A stretch of DNA of 64,000 nucleotides from Phoronis australis (Eukaryota > Phoronida > Phoronidae): assembly GCA_002633005.1 (NCBI GenBank), contig NMRA01000171.1, forward strand, positions 128,776 through 192,775. The letters are read 5' to 3'. Position numbers and translations under genes: made by a program. Below, in pieces: positions 30,601 through 42,600 of this stretch; positions within the stretch are counted from its first letter, which is position 1, and the number at the start of each line of letters is the position of its first letter. The notes under the pieces are model-generated. The model searched no databases. It was given only the letters and a program-made list of their open reading frames with translations, and was not told where the DNA came from.

Positions 30601-33600
30601 TTTACGTTTGCCTTTGTATCTTTGGAGTTCTTTGTTGAATTTTCACAAAGTTTGGCAAATAATTTTGAGAGACAACAACACCTTCCCAGACGGGTTCAAT
30701 GTATTCTGAGCCATCTAATTGGCATTTTTACGATACAAATAAACACCCCTAGAAGCACACAGTTTGTGGTATATTTGTGAATGCATTTCAATGCCCTGGG
30801 TTGCTCGTATTTCATTATTTTTAAGTCTGGTTATTGGCATCTGTTTCTTTTGATTGGATAAACCATATTTATATGGATTATTATGGAAATTGGTATATGT
30901 ATTCCTACAAGGAAGTTTACAGTTGACGCTGATTTTCAGATGTCCCCCAACTACTGTGACACCCCCTAGTGGCAGTTTTTTGTCTTGTCCACACTTGTAG
31001 TGTGTCTATTAACCGTTTGAGGATTTTTGTTAAATTTGACTGGTGTATTTATAGGAACGTGGCAACTTTCAAACGGATTCAATCACCGTTATGCCTCTAT
31101 TGACAATTTTACTACATTTACTTAATAAGCGTCTTCAGAGTTTCTTGACAGATTTTCATGAAACCTGGGTTGTAGGTTTCTATAAGATTCAATAACGCCT
31201 TCCAATTTTCTAATGGATTCAAGGTATTGTATGCCACTGAGCTTCCTTATCAAACTCCCCTGAGTATAACTATATACTAATGTTATAAGTTGAATATAGC
31301 ACTATTTCTGTGTTTGATATTTTAGGCACATTTACTACAATGCACTGTTCAGTGTTTGGTCAAAGGTCAAGAGGTCAGAGATCAAGATGAAGAAGAGGGC
31401 ACTGAATTCAATGGGTGTTTAACAGAGTTGGAAAACATTCTAGAATCACTGACGAGACGTATGGCGAAATGTGAAATGGAAGACTTTGAACTGGTCAGTT
31501 TCCCGTTCAAAAAATTGTCTACTTTCTTTTATGAGCAGACAACGTCACAAGATGTGCTGTTTTTGAATGATATGTTAACAATGTGCTCTTATGCAAGTAT
31601 AGTTGTCATCTTGTTCTATTTAACAAATGTCAGTCTTGGAAATGAAAAAAATATCTTGGCCATTAAATGCTTCAGACAAACTGAAGGTTCATTTTAAAGA
31701 ATTAAAAAATCAACAAAATTGACTGAGAACTTTCAGGTTTTTATTTTGTGTGTTTTAGGAAGTTCACCAAGGATGTTCACTTTAATTCACATGGAAACCA
31801 GAATGAAAACTTTTTATCAAGTTGCAATTATAAACCTGAAGGAAAAGAGCCTCAGAAAGTATGACTTGTCAACCTGAGGGATGGTGCCATCTTGGTCACA
31901 GTTGACTGGCTGCACCCTGGTCCATGGGAAATTATGCAGTGACAAAACTTAATTAGAAATTCACCAGCTAAATTGTGTTTAATGAAACTTGTGGTTCATA
32001 CACCACCTTTGTGTGGTTCACAGGTCCAATTATGTAAATGAGAGACTATCATTTTTATTGAAGTGTTATCAATTGTTTGACACTTATGATTGAGGAAAAT
32101 GTTTAAAATACTGTAAGCTAAATATGACCACCTTCAGGCTTATGTCCATTATAAAACTTGTCTTAAAGTGAAGAAGAATTGACGATCTGTTATTGCTTTA
32201 GACTCTAGGCCTATTTTATTGAAGGTAGTATGCCTGTCAGCTAAGATAGTCAATAACGCTGCATTTTCAATGGGAGCATTAAAAAATAACTGCAGGTGGT
32301 CTAGTACACATTGTACCAGACGGGCACAGACTGGTCACATGAGCACAATTGCACTGATAACCTGGAACCATTCTTACGCTTTATTAATGTAGAGTTAAAA
32401 CTGAACTGAGGAGCTAAAGACCTGACTTAAGGGTCTAGCAGTGTGGTCCAGTGGGACTCGAACCCTTGACTTTGAGTAAAGGAAGCAGACATTTATCCCA
32501 TTGGGCCACACTGCCTTCTCAATGTGAGCATTAGGTACTACATCTCATTTTCTAACCACCAGCTGTGATTGCTTCTCAGTTTGGGGTTGGGATAGCAATA
32601 GCAACTTACCACACAGCACATGGACATTATTTTATAACCTTCTTTTGTTTTGGAATTAGGGAACAGAGATGTTTGGCAGCGATAACCACTGCTTGTTAGT
32701 GGCTACATTTTTCATCAATCACTTTACACCCTGCGGGCAATAAGAACTAAATCTGTCATTAAATTTTTCATTACTCGAACGACTAAAATGTACAAAACAG
32801 AAGAAAAGAGAAACAATTATACAACTACTGTTTCTTTATAGATATTTCCCAACCTATATTGTGTAACTTGCTTGAGCAACACAATGGGATAATTTGACTA
32901 GTGTACACAGCCGCTCGATATAGTGCTTATCACAGTGTTCTTAATACCCCTTAAGAAATTAAGATGCCAGTTAAATTTTGGAGGGGAGCTCGTCATGAGC
33001 AAAAAGTTGCTATTGACGTAAACTTTACCGTTCTTCACGNACCTCCGTCGTTCCTCGGTTAACTTTTGAGTGAATTCTCCCTCATGAAGCCTAATCGTAG
33101 GAATCGAATGGAACGATCTCTTCATCTTACCGTCATTGCAGTTTGAACAACCTCGAACCCAACAGGAATGCACCATTTTGCAAGATTAATTGAAAACACT
33201 TCACCCACAAAATACACACAGCCTCACGTACACAACCCCGAAGCTTGCCTCTAAAGATGGCCGACGGCAACGAAGTGCCCGTATGAATGACGTCACGCGA
33301 AAACTAAGTATTGACGTAAACTTTACCGTTCTTCACGAATGCCATCTTTAACCACTTTCAATGAATTGTGTCCCCATAAAATTAAAGTTTTGGCTATCAC
33401 AGCTGAGTCTGTTTATCTGACCTTTGATAAAAGGTCTCCAGACTCACAATGTGTACTTGACCTACCTGGTCATTTATGTGCCAAGCATGATCTCAAGCAA
33501 TAAAAAGTTTCACATTTTTTCTAGCCAAGAAAGCATTTCTAATCTGGTATCAGCTAAGTGTTAAGTGCCCTTAAAAGTTAACTTTTGACAGAAAATCAGA

Positions 33601-36600
33601 AAATGCATATTTTTGAAATAAGTCAACTGGTAGTGATCAGGAATGCTTTGAACAAATTGCTTGTAGGAAGACATCACTGCTATCATCGGTTGAGCTACTA
33701 TATCGCAGCCACTGATTCATGACAATTATTTGCTAATTCTAGGATAAATCAGCCGAATTTTCAACGGGGAAACCTGTTGGTGTTAGAAACAACATTTTTG
33801 CCAGCATTGTCTGCGGACTACAAGAGATGCTTATTGAGTACAGCTATCACACTGGCAAGCTTAGGTGAGTTCCATTCTATCGTCAGTAAGACTGAAAAGT
33901 TCTCTAAGAAGTTTATAGAAGCATGGAGTGTCATTTAAACCCTTAAATTGGTAGCAGCTAAAAGTACTGAAATGTTGTTATTCACTACTTGGTCACCTTG
34001 GTGGCACTGCGAAAAAAATGATTGTTGTGCATTGTCTAGAACACAATGCCTCATTTTGGCATCAATGAAGGCAAACATGAAAGCACAGAACCACTAAAGT
34101 TTGGACACAACGCCTTGTTTTCAGGCATAATGGGGAATTCATGCAAGTAGTGAAGAGCTAAAAAATCTTTTTTTAAATAACTTGCCATGTGGCTTACGAG
34201 ATGTGTTATTATCGGACGTATTTCATATTAAGACACAATCGAGCACTTAACAATAAGTTGAATGCTTTTGACCATCAACCCAGAATAGCTGCAGTCATCC
34301 TCAGAATGATGGTTAGGTCATTTGACTTGTAGTCATGTGATAAAGTTCTTACCTTGGGCCACGTAATGCAATGTCAGAAAGAGGGTACTGAGGATGGCCG
34401 AAGCCATTGACTGTCGAAAACGTAAGATTTTATTGCAAGTACTCGATTGTACCTCAGAAAACTTTCCTGACATTTGACTCATCAATAGTCCTTTTGCGAG
34501 TTCTATTTCCAATTTCAGTCTATTTACAGCTTCGCACAACATAACAACTTCACATTTTCTTCCTCCATTCACAGTTATTCCATGATCCATCTACCATCCC
34601 TTAACTCGTGTTAACTTTTAAAACGTATAATTCACAATCAGTAAGATTTCGCGTGTGTAACAAAAACTCGGGGCAAAACAAGAACAATATGGCAGGTTTT
34701 GCCCTCCTTCTGGTGATGTCACATTGACTAACTGGAAACTCGCAAGTGAGCTATTGGATGAAATAATTTAATAAGATGTGCAGTGAAAGCAAAAAGTATT
34801 CGGACAAATTCCCATAATTCCCCATCATTACGGCTGGGTGGAAGGTGAACTCATCGTCAGAGTAGTCTCCCCTGATGACTGAGAATGAAAGGTGAATTAA
34901 CAGGAAAGTTAGGTGAATAAGCCATTCTGTAATTAGATTTTTGTCCTCGGCTCATAATAGCTATTAACAGTCATTTTTTGCTGACAAAATTAACTATCAT
35001 GACAGGTTAATGGTATTTTGTCTGTTTACTAAATTTGTTTAGTTTGTTGATCTGCATGCTTGTATAGGGACATAACATCTGTGAGTGGCATGCATTAGTA
35101 CAAAACAGTCTTACCGAAGATTACATTTGATGGGTTAATTGGTATCTCTCCATTGTGGATATTAATTTAGCTGAACTCAGTACATGCTGCTTGTTCTTTG
35201 AGTGAGCTTCGACACAGTTTGCCAAAAAAAACATTAAGCAGTCGTTGTTTTGCCGGCGACATTGACTAACGTATACAGCATTTTAGTTGGATTTTTTATT
35301 CATGCCGTGAATAATATGCTTACACGAAAGTCACGCATTTCTAAAGATATGCGCGACTTTTCACCACTCGTCCTTCGGAGCGGCTTTTACCAGGATCAAA
35401 GAGAGCGCGTTGCCAGAGTCGGACTCAGTTGTGATGACCGCATTGTCCAGTGCAAGCAAGACCCATTTAAGTGTAATTACCCGACCACAAACTGTAGTAA
35501 ACATCTCTGCCTGTACATATATACTGGCGAATTTTCAATTGCATTAACCAACAGTTTTCGTTAAAAGCAAATACTGCAGCTGTATTCAGATAGAAAAAAC
35601 AACCAAGTTTTGTTTTCGATTTTTAAAAAACCGATGAACAATTAAGCTAAAAACTACAAACAATGGACTCGATTGAAGATAAATGACTATGCGTATTGAT
35701 ATACTCGGTGATTTACAAACACTGATCAGAGTTAACAATATCAAGTGGATTATTCTTTTAATATACAACTAAGCTACATTGAAACATCTATGAACAACAC
35801 TCAGTGACTAAATTAGTTATCTGATTCAATAATTTTTAAAACATTGCTTATGGCCCAATCACATGCGGCATGCCGAACTACTTTACTCCAGGAGTGGTAC
35901 CCTAACCGGAAAACTGCTATTCAATAGTTAGCTTGTAGTTGTAATGAAACACCTGTGAAGACAACTAAGATGGCTAGCTTTGTAGTCAACGAGAGAGTGC
36001 AAGCAGTGGATGAGGTTGGTCGGTGGGCAAGAGCTGTGATTTCACTGATTTTTGTGACTGAGGAGAAGCTAGAATAGTTATATAGTTACTGCAACCAAAA
36101 TTGTCCAGAGGTTCCAAATCTTCAGTTTGCCTATCCCCATATTTGCACATTCCTATATATTTTAGGATTTGAGTTCTAATAAGATTGAAGTTGAACTATT
36201 GGCACTTGGAGTTTTGTTTGCTGTGACATGTTTGATGTATATAGCTGTAATCCGGAAAATTCAGGAATGGGTTCTAAACTGACTTCTAAGTTGTTGCTTC
36301 GGTTAAACACAAAATAAAAAGATAGCAACCGTAACCGGTAAGAAAAAAAACAAGTAGACAGGAGTATTAAAATAAAGTAATGAAAACTAGTCTTTTTGTA
36401 ATATTTAAAATATAACAAGTTAACACTTCTCTCCACATCGCAGACTTTAACTCTGTGCAAATGCCAGAGAAAAACAATTTGGGCGGGTGTAATAATGACC
36501 ACCATTGTTAAGAAAGTAGTGCTAGCTATTACCTTTCCACTTCATTAGCTCAGATCTACATCAGTCAATACAAGGGGCGTAATAAATAGGGATTGTAGAA

Positions 36601-39600
36601 GTTTCTGGGGCTTAGGGACTCAGAGCAGTGACCAGTGTAAGTCAGAAATTCTCCACATGTTCAAATAACACACTATTTAACTTCAGAAACATTGATTTTG
36701 CATTGATTATCCCTTGAGTTGTTATGATTTTGGCACTTGAAGTGATAAGTGGAGTATTGCGTCACCACGAGAATACTAACTGCAAATACAGAACATATGA
36801 TAGCAGTCATTCTGAACCTTTCGCCAGTACCTACGGCAGACTTATGTATCACAGTATAGAATTTCTATATGATCAGCATGATGTTTTTAACATATTGTAA
36901 GAACTGATTTTACATGAGTTGCCAAGTAAGGTTCCCTTTAACTTTCCTGATAGCTGCATGAATTCACAAGCATTCTTCAACAAGAATTACAATGCATGTG
37001 CAAGTCATGAAGTTGAGCTCACACACAGCCACATACACGCCACACTCATACCAGGGATCAATCAATCGTCATTAGAAAAATAAAGGAGCCATAGTGGTCC
37101 ATCTATCATTGTACTTATTTTGTTCGCAATTTTTTTAATATATAATAGTATCGTGATATCAACTAGTGAATAACATGCCACTTGTCCACGTGGCTTTTAA
37201 TTTGATTATCTTTATATTATGATTTATGTGATTTATGTTTTATTACAGGCAAGAAAACTGTGAGCAAATTGTTAAACTGTACAAGAATTATCAGGCTTTA
37301 GCCGATGTTATCTGTGAGAGAGCTACTTCAGGAAGTGGAGCATTGGCGGCGAACAAATTACCTCGAACTATGCTATCGTTCAAGTTTGCTGTTGGTTTAC
37401 TTGACGCCTTGGTATGGTATGTGCAGTTCTGTCATGTGTTGTCGTCTGAAATGAAAATTTTTTTAAATGCATTCAGATGGCTTTTTAATGTGCTGATAAA
37501 ATTTTGACATAGGGGTCGTAATTTCGTAGAAAGTGGAATTTCATTTTCATTGTCTCATTTCTCAGCAAAAATAAACAAAAATAAAGTTTTATTGTTAGCA
37601 TCATTTCTTCTGTAAGTTTTGTTATCAAGGAATATTTAATTTCATAAAAACTTTAGAATTTCCAGTTATGCAGTCTTCAAAATGGAAAAACAACAATGTC
37701 AAATTGATTGTCTCCATATTATTGTTTTCCAGTTATGTAACAAAAAAGTTTACTAAGCAGTAACAAAATGTTTAGTCTAGAGTAAAGAATGTTACGTGAA
37801 AAACATTGACCTTTTGTGTCGGAGAAAGGACGTTAATTGTTGCATTTGCTAGAGTCCTATGCCGATCTATTGTGGCTGATTATTTACGTTATGTCTAGTT
37901 ATCTAATTTGCATCGAATACAAATTCCAATAAAAATCATGGTAGCTAGTCTATGCATTATCTCATTAAGCAGAACACACAGATAGTTTTCAAGATTAATA
38001 TTTATAGCTTAAAGCTCTAAGTTTCGAGGCAACAGTCCATATTTAATTGTGACTGAATTTTGTGATAATCTTAAGAATTATCTGAGGCACAATAAGGTTA
38101 AATATTTTCTGACTAAAGTTTTAATAGTGACATTGCAGCTTCATTACGACAAAAGTTCCATCTCGTTGCTTACTAACTTTGCGATGAAGTATGTTTAAAT
38201 TTGGCTGAGTTCTACCGAAGACTATACCATTTATTATAAAAAACTAATTGGACTTATTTATTCTGTTGTCTGACAGTGTTCTCTATTTGTAGTGACACGT
38301 TGCCTTGTAACCAAGCTGGCCTCAGTCTGCTCAGAGATGAGCCTGGTTTTGCTCGGTATATAGCCTTGATGTGCGTCCAGAAACTATGTCAGATAGATGA
38401 TTCAGGGTCATGTGATGGTATCCAAGGGAAACAGCCAACCAAGTTATTCATACATGTCTCTACTGTTGCCAGGTAATGGTAGTTTCGACCATTAAAGCTT
38501 TCCTTCACTCATCAGGATTTTTGTTAAAGTTTTAGATGCAGTGGACTGTCCAGGTTGTACTAGCAGTGGTTCAAGAACACGTGCAGACAATTTAAATATA
38601 TGAAGGCAATCTTGTCGAACGATATATGAAAGAGCCCTTTTGCCACCTTATTGCACCTTTGTATTGTTTGGGTCACTCTGTCTTTATCAGCAGTCAGAGC
38701 TTTGCCTTACATGGTAAACTCTGGTGTTAATAAGAACAACATTGTGTTTGGGTCACTCTGTCTTTATCAGCAGTCAGAGCTTTGCCTTACATGGTAAACT
38801 CTGGTGTTAATAAGAACAACATTGTGTTTGGGTCACTCTGTCTTTACCAGCAGTCAGAGCTTTGCCTTACATGGTAAACTCTGGTGTTAATAAGAACAAC
38901 ATTGTGTTTGGGTCAATCTGTCTTTACCAGCAGTTGGAGCTTTGCCTTACATGGTAAACTCTGGTGTTCATGAGAACAACATTGTGTTCGTAGCTGCTTG
39001 AATCATCTTAAATTCTCTTGAGATGACATCGTGCAATAAAACACTTTAAAACTATTACCTTACAAAATTTGCAGAACAGTGCATAGAGCATAGTATCTGA
39101 CAGTTTCATACAAATCTAATCAGCCCTTTGTGTGGTATGATGTTCCAAAGTTGGCCAAATTTGGAAATTGTTTATCTTGTATAGTGTTGAGCTGTTTTGG
39201 GCTGTTAGTCGTACTCACAAGTTACAAATTATACAAAGTATGACTCTTACACCATTTCTAATCCACAGAGTCTTCCTACATGCCTACTGTACCAACTGCT
39301 CTGTACTTCATGACCCCAGTCAAGTGCGTCAGATGACCTCTACTTGTTTGGAAGGGATCACCAAGGCGATAACTGTGTTGTGCACACGATACCCTCAGCA
39401 GAAGGAGCAGTTTCTGCTCACGCTTGGTATGGTACATTTTGTCTCACGGTATTTTGCTGGCGCACTGCTAGTATTTCTATTATGTTGGGACATATATGCA
39501 TTTCATTGGCTGTTCTTGATTAACTTCACTAGGTCAACAAGCTAAGACATCTGATTGCTCTATAGGGTGGAAGTCATGATCGAGAACCAATCAGATGTGT

Positions 39601-42600
39601 TAGCTGGTTGACCTGCCAAACCACCAAAGTCAACTAAGTGCAGATAATGACAAGTATTGTTTTGTTTTGGTTATAAAGTATTGAAAATTGCCTTTCAAGT
39701 AATGACGTTAATGATCTGGAGCATTAATTATCTCCCCTGTATTTTTCCCTACTTAGCTGAATCAGACTTAAGGTCTCATGGTATCCCTCACCGTAATACG
39801 ATTCCATTACCATTACCAACAGGGACATCGTAACCATTAGCGACTCAGAAGAACGCTTTGGACTTAATTGTGATTGGCCAAACATAAAAACACGAATTTT
39901 AAAATGGCACATGTAGGCATTGCCTGTCACTTGATAAGCACTGTAATGTTTTCAAACCCCCAAAGCGCTTTGTTAAGAATTCAAAATTGACAGTTGAACG
40001 ATGTCGAAATGCAACTTTAATTAAAATTATTGTTGTGTGAAGGAAGATTCAGGACTTCAACAAACTTATTTTAGGCATTCATTTGAATAGTATACTGTCT
40101 ACACTTTTAAAGATTCACAAACTCTGGGCAATACTTGTTTACTCTGGACAACCTATGGAGATTTTGGTCAAAATATATCTTTTGAGTGTTTGTAATTTTA
40201 CTTGTGATACTGGACCACAGACCGTCTTGCATTTGCCTCATATTTCAGTTATCAGACCACAGGTGAGCTCATGTCTTCTTTCAGCTGATGCCTGCTCTAC
40301 GGAAGCTGTTCCAGCTGTGACTGACCCTGTGCAACAGGTTATCAACAAGTTCCAGGTAAGCAACCCTTCTACAGACACTTACTACCTATAAGTACCGATT
40401 CCCTATTGCAGAAACACCTCTTAGGAAGTACTCACATTTCTAAGCCAGTGCAGTCCAATTTTTTACGTTTTTAAAAAACGTTTGCTTTTGACAATATTTT
40501 ATCTGTACCTGTAAAATTGGTTTCTCTTGCTATGGAAACTAATCTAGTTGATTTGCTGTAACCAAAGTAAGGAATTGTCAATCTATGGCATCTGCTTTAC
40601 ATATGCAATGCACTCCTGATACATTTCATGTCAAATTTTTAATAGTATTTTTTTCAATAGCCATTGCTTCACTCTGGGCTAACTTTTCCAAACCCATTGG
40701 GAGTAATAAAATAACCATCTTCTCAACCAGGACCATAAACCCTTTGTTTAGCTGTGTTTACTTACACAAGCTGACTGACAGTTGTATGACTAAGAGCAAG
40801 CTTTACAGGAAACTACTTTCACTGACCTTGCATGTCAATTTCAAAAAGGCCTATTGTGTGTTTGAACGCCATCCATGATTTACAGCTGTACACAAAATTC
40901 AAAGCCGCAATAGGAAATAGTTATCCAAGCCCAAAATGCTGCCAGTTTTGCATTTATAGCTAAGTGTTAAACGATAATGGTCAAGGTCATGGAATCAAAA
41001 ACAGACATTTAATCAGTAAAAATATCCAACATTGATACCATTAAACTTTTTTCCACATCAGCAGTATTCAGTGTTTGTTCCTTACTGTGAACTCTGTTCA
41101 TGACATCATTGTCTCAGTCAGTGTCCATTTGTGGGTGTAACGTGCACTGTAGAATTTAAAAGCATGCTTTTCACCAGTGTTCAAATTTAAAAAGTATGCC
41201 GGTTGGACTTGAAAGAAGAACTGACATGAGTCAATTTCTGACTGATTCCAACCTCCAGCTGTTGGTATAGTTGGCAAGATCGCCTGTAGACTGTCGTTCG
41301 CTAATAGTTTTCTGTTGTTTCATTGCAGAAGCTGGTCATTTCCAATTTTTCTGGTGATAAAGAAGATCGTAAAATAAAAGATGTCAGTGCCTTGATGGCC
41401 TGTCTGTCTATGTTAAGTCGCTTACTGCCTTCCAAGTCACATGAACTCAAACAGCTGCACGATTGGTTGAAACAGTTAGCCACTGAGAGAGCTGTTGGTA
41501 GGTTGCACTAATTCTTCACCTGTTGAGTATACAAGATGGTGGACAAATGAAATTATGTTTTGTCCAATTGCCCAACGAATGTAAATATAAAGAAAGTTAT
41601 AGTCTATTACTAGCTTGGTTTGTATTGTGTAAATGTTATAAAACAACATTTCACATTACTTGCTGCAAGATAATGAGCCTTCGGAAAGTAGACAACTGAG
41701 AATGTAAAAAACAAATAAGTAAAAAATTACCGAGCAAATCTGTTCGTGATTGGTGTCACGCTTGTGTGCGGTGAACCATAATATCCCAGTGATAAACGGA
41801 GAGTTTTTTCAAAAGGTATCTGACGTGCTTGAATGACCCCTGTGAGTGAGTTTAGACCTGTGTCTGACGGATGAGTTTAGACTTGTGTCTGACGGACTCC
41901 TTGCATATTTAATGTTACTAAGTGGTACCTCCCTGAGTACTATCTTCCCTTACTAAGTGGTACTTCCCTGAGTACCATCTTCCCTTACTAAGTGGTACTT
42001 CCCTGAGCACTACCTTCCCTTACTAAGTGGTACCTCCCTGAGCACTATCTTCCCTTACTAAGTGGTACCTCCCTGAGCACTATCTTCCCTTACTAAGTGA
42101 TACCTCCCTGAGCACTATCTTCTATTACTAAGTGGTACCTCCCTGAGCACTATCTTCCCTTACTAAGTGGTATCTCCCTGAGTACTATCTTCCCTTACTA
42201 AGTGGTACTTCCTTGAGTACTATCTTCCCTTACTAAGTGGTACCTCCCTGAGCACTGTCTTCCTTACTAAGTGGTACCTTCCCTGGCTGAGATGTGTGGT
42301 GATGCTCTCATTTCCTTTCCAGGTGACATCTCTGCTGCCCGGGCCATCTCCCAACTTTTGATAGAGACAGCTAGTAGAACGGAAAATGTAGTGATGATAT
42401 TGAGAGACTTTGCGCAGGACCTGCACAGTCAGATGGGAGATATTGATGAGGTAAAGATGAAACAAAAAGAGTACCGTAATCTAATACAATGAACATAAGA
42501 AATTGACTTTCCCAATTGTCCACTTCAAGAGCACAACAGTATGTGACACAACAAGGCTAGAGTTGGAAACACCGTTTTTATTTTTTCAGACTGAGTGTAT

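Larger units (their letters stand above)
27177..31260 (+). repeat. Degenerate tandem array (about 130-180 bp subunits) in FANCI intron
   Basis: Three phrases recur every 130-180 bases: CCCCCTAGTGGCAATTTTATT, TCATGAAATTTGGCA and GATGATTTTCAGATGGATCTG. CCTAGTGGC-like anchors occur near 27228, 27371, 27514, 28654, 28796, 29264, 29390, 29680, 29823, 30290, 30440, 30960 and 31090. Many small ORFs are incidental. A less decayed, CpG-rich version of the same units lies at 54670-55338. The array ends just before the FANCI exon at 31326. Confidence 0.8.
33011..33337. repeat. 29-bp direct repeat flanking the THAP promoter segment
   Basis: TATTGACGTAAACTTTACCG followed by TTCTTCACG occurs identically at 33011-33039 and 33309-33337. 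The first copy is directly followed by the N at 33040. The pattern fits two overlapping contig ends that were not merged. Confidence 0.85.

Noticed and set aside
32438-32515. Functional tRNA gene
   Set aside because: A and B boxes are good but D, anticodon and T stems do not pair; treated as SINE or pseudogene.
32898-33040. Continuation of the THAP ORF past the N
   Set aside because: Lacks the remaining THAP residues and lies on the other side of a suspected contig join.
34333-34590. Minus-strand ORF of 85 codons ([16 protein letters not shown]...) with an internal donor-like GAG|GTACAA
   Set aside because: Looks helical and might be a first exon, but no partner exon, promoter or homology could be recognised.
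35250-35564. 104-codon open frame in FANCI intron
   Set aside because: TTG start, no conserved motif, lies in an intron on the FANCI strand.
38277-38292. Upstream acceptor CTGACAG for FANCI exon 12
   Set aside because: Using it breaks the frame; the TTTGTAG acceptor at 38292 gives gapless alignment.
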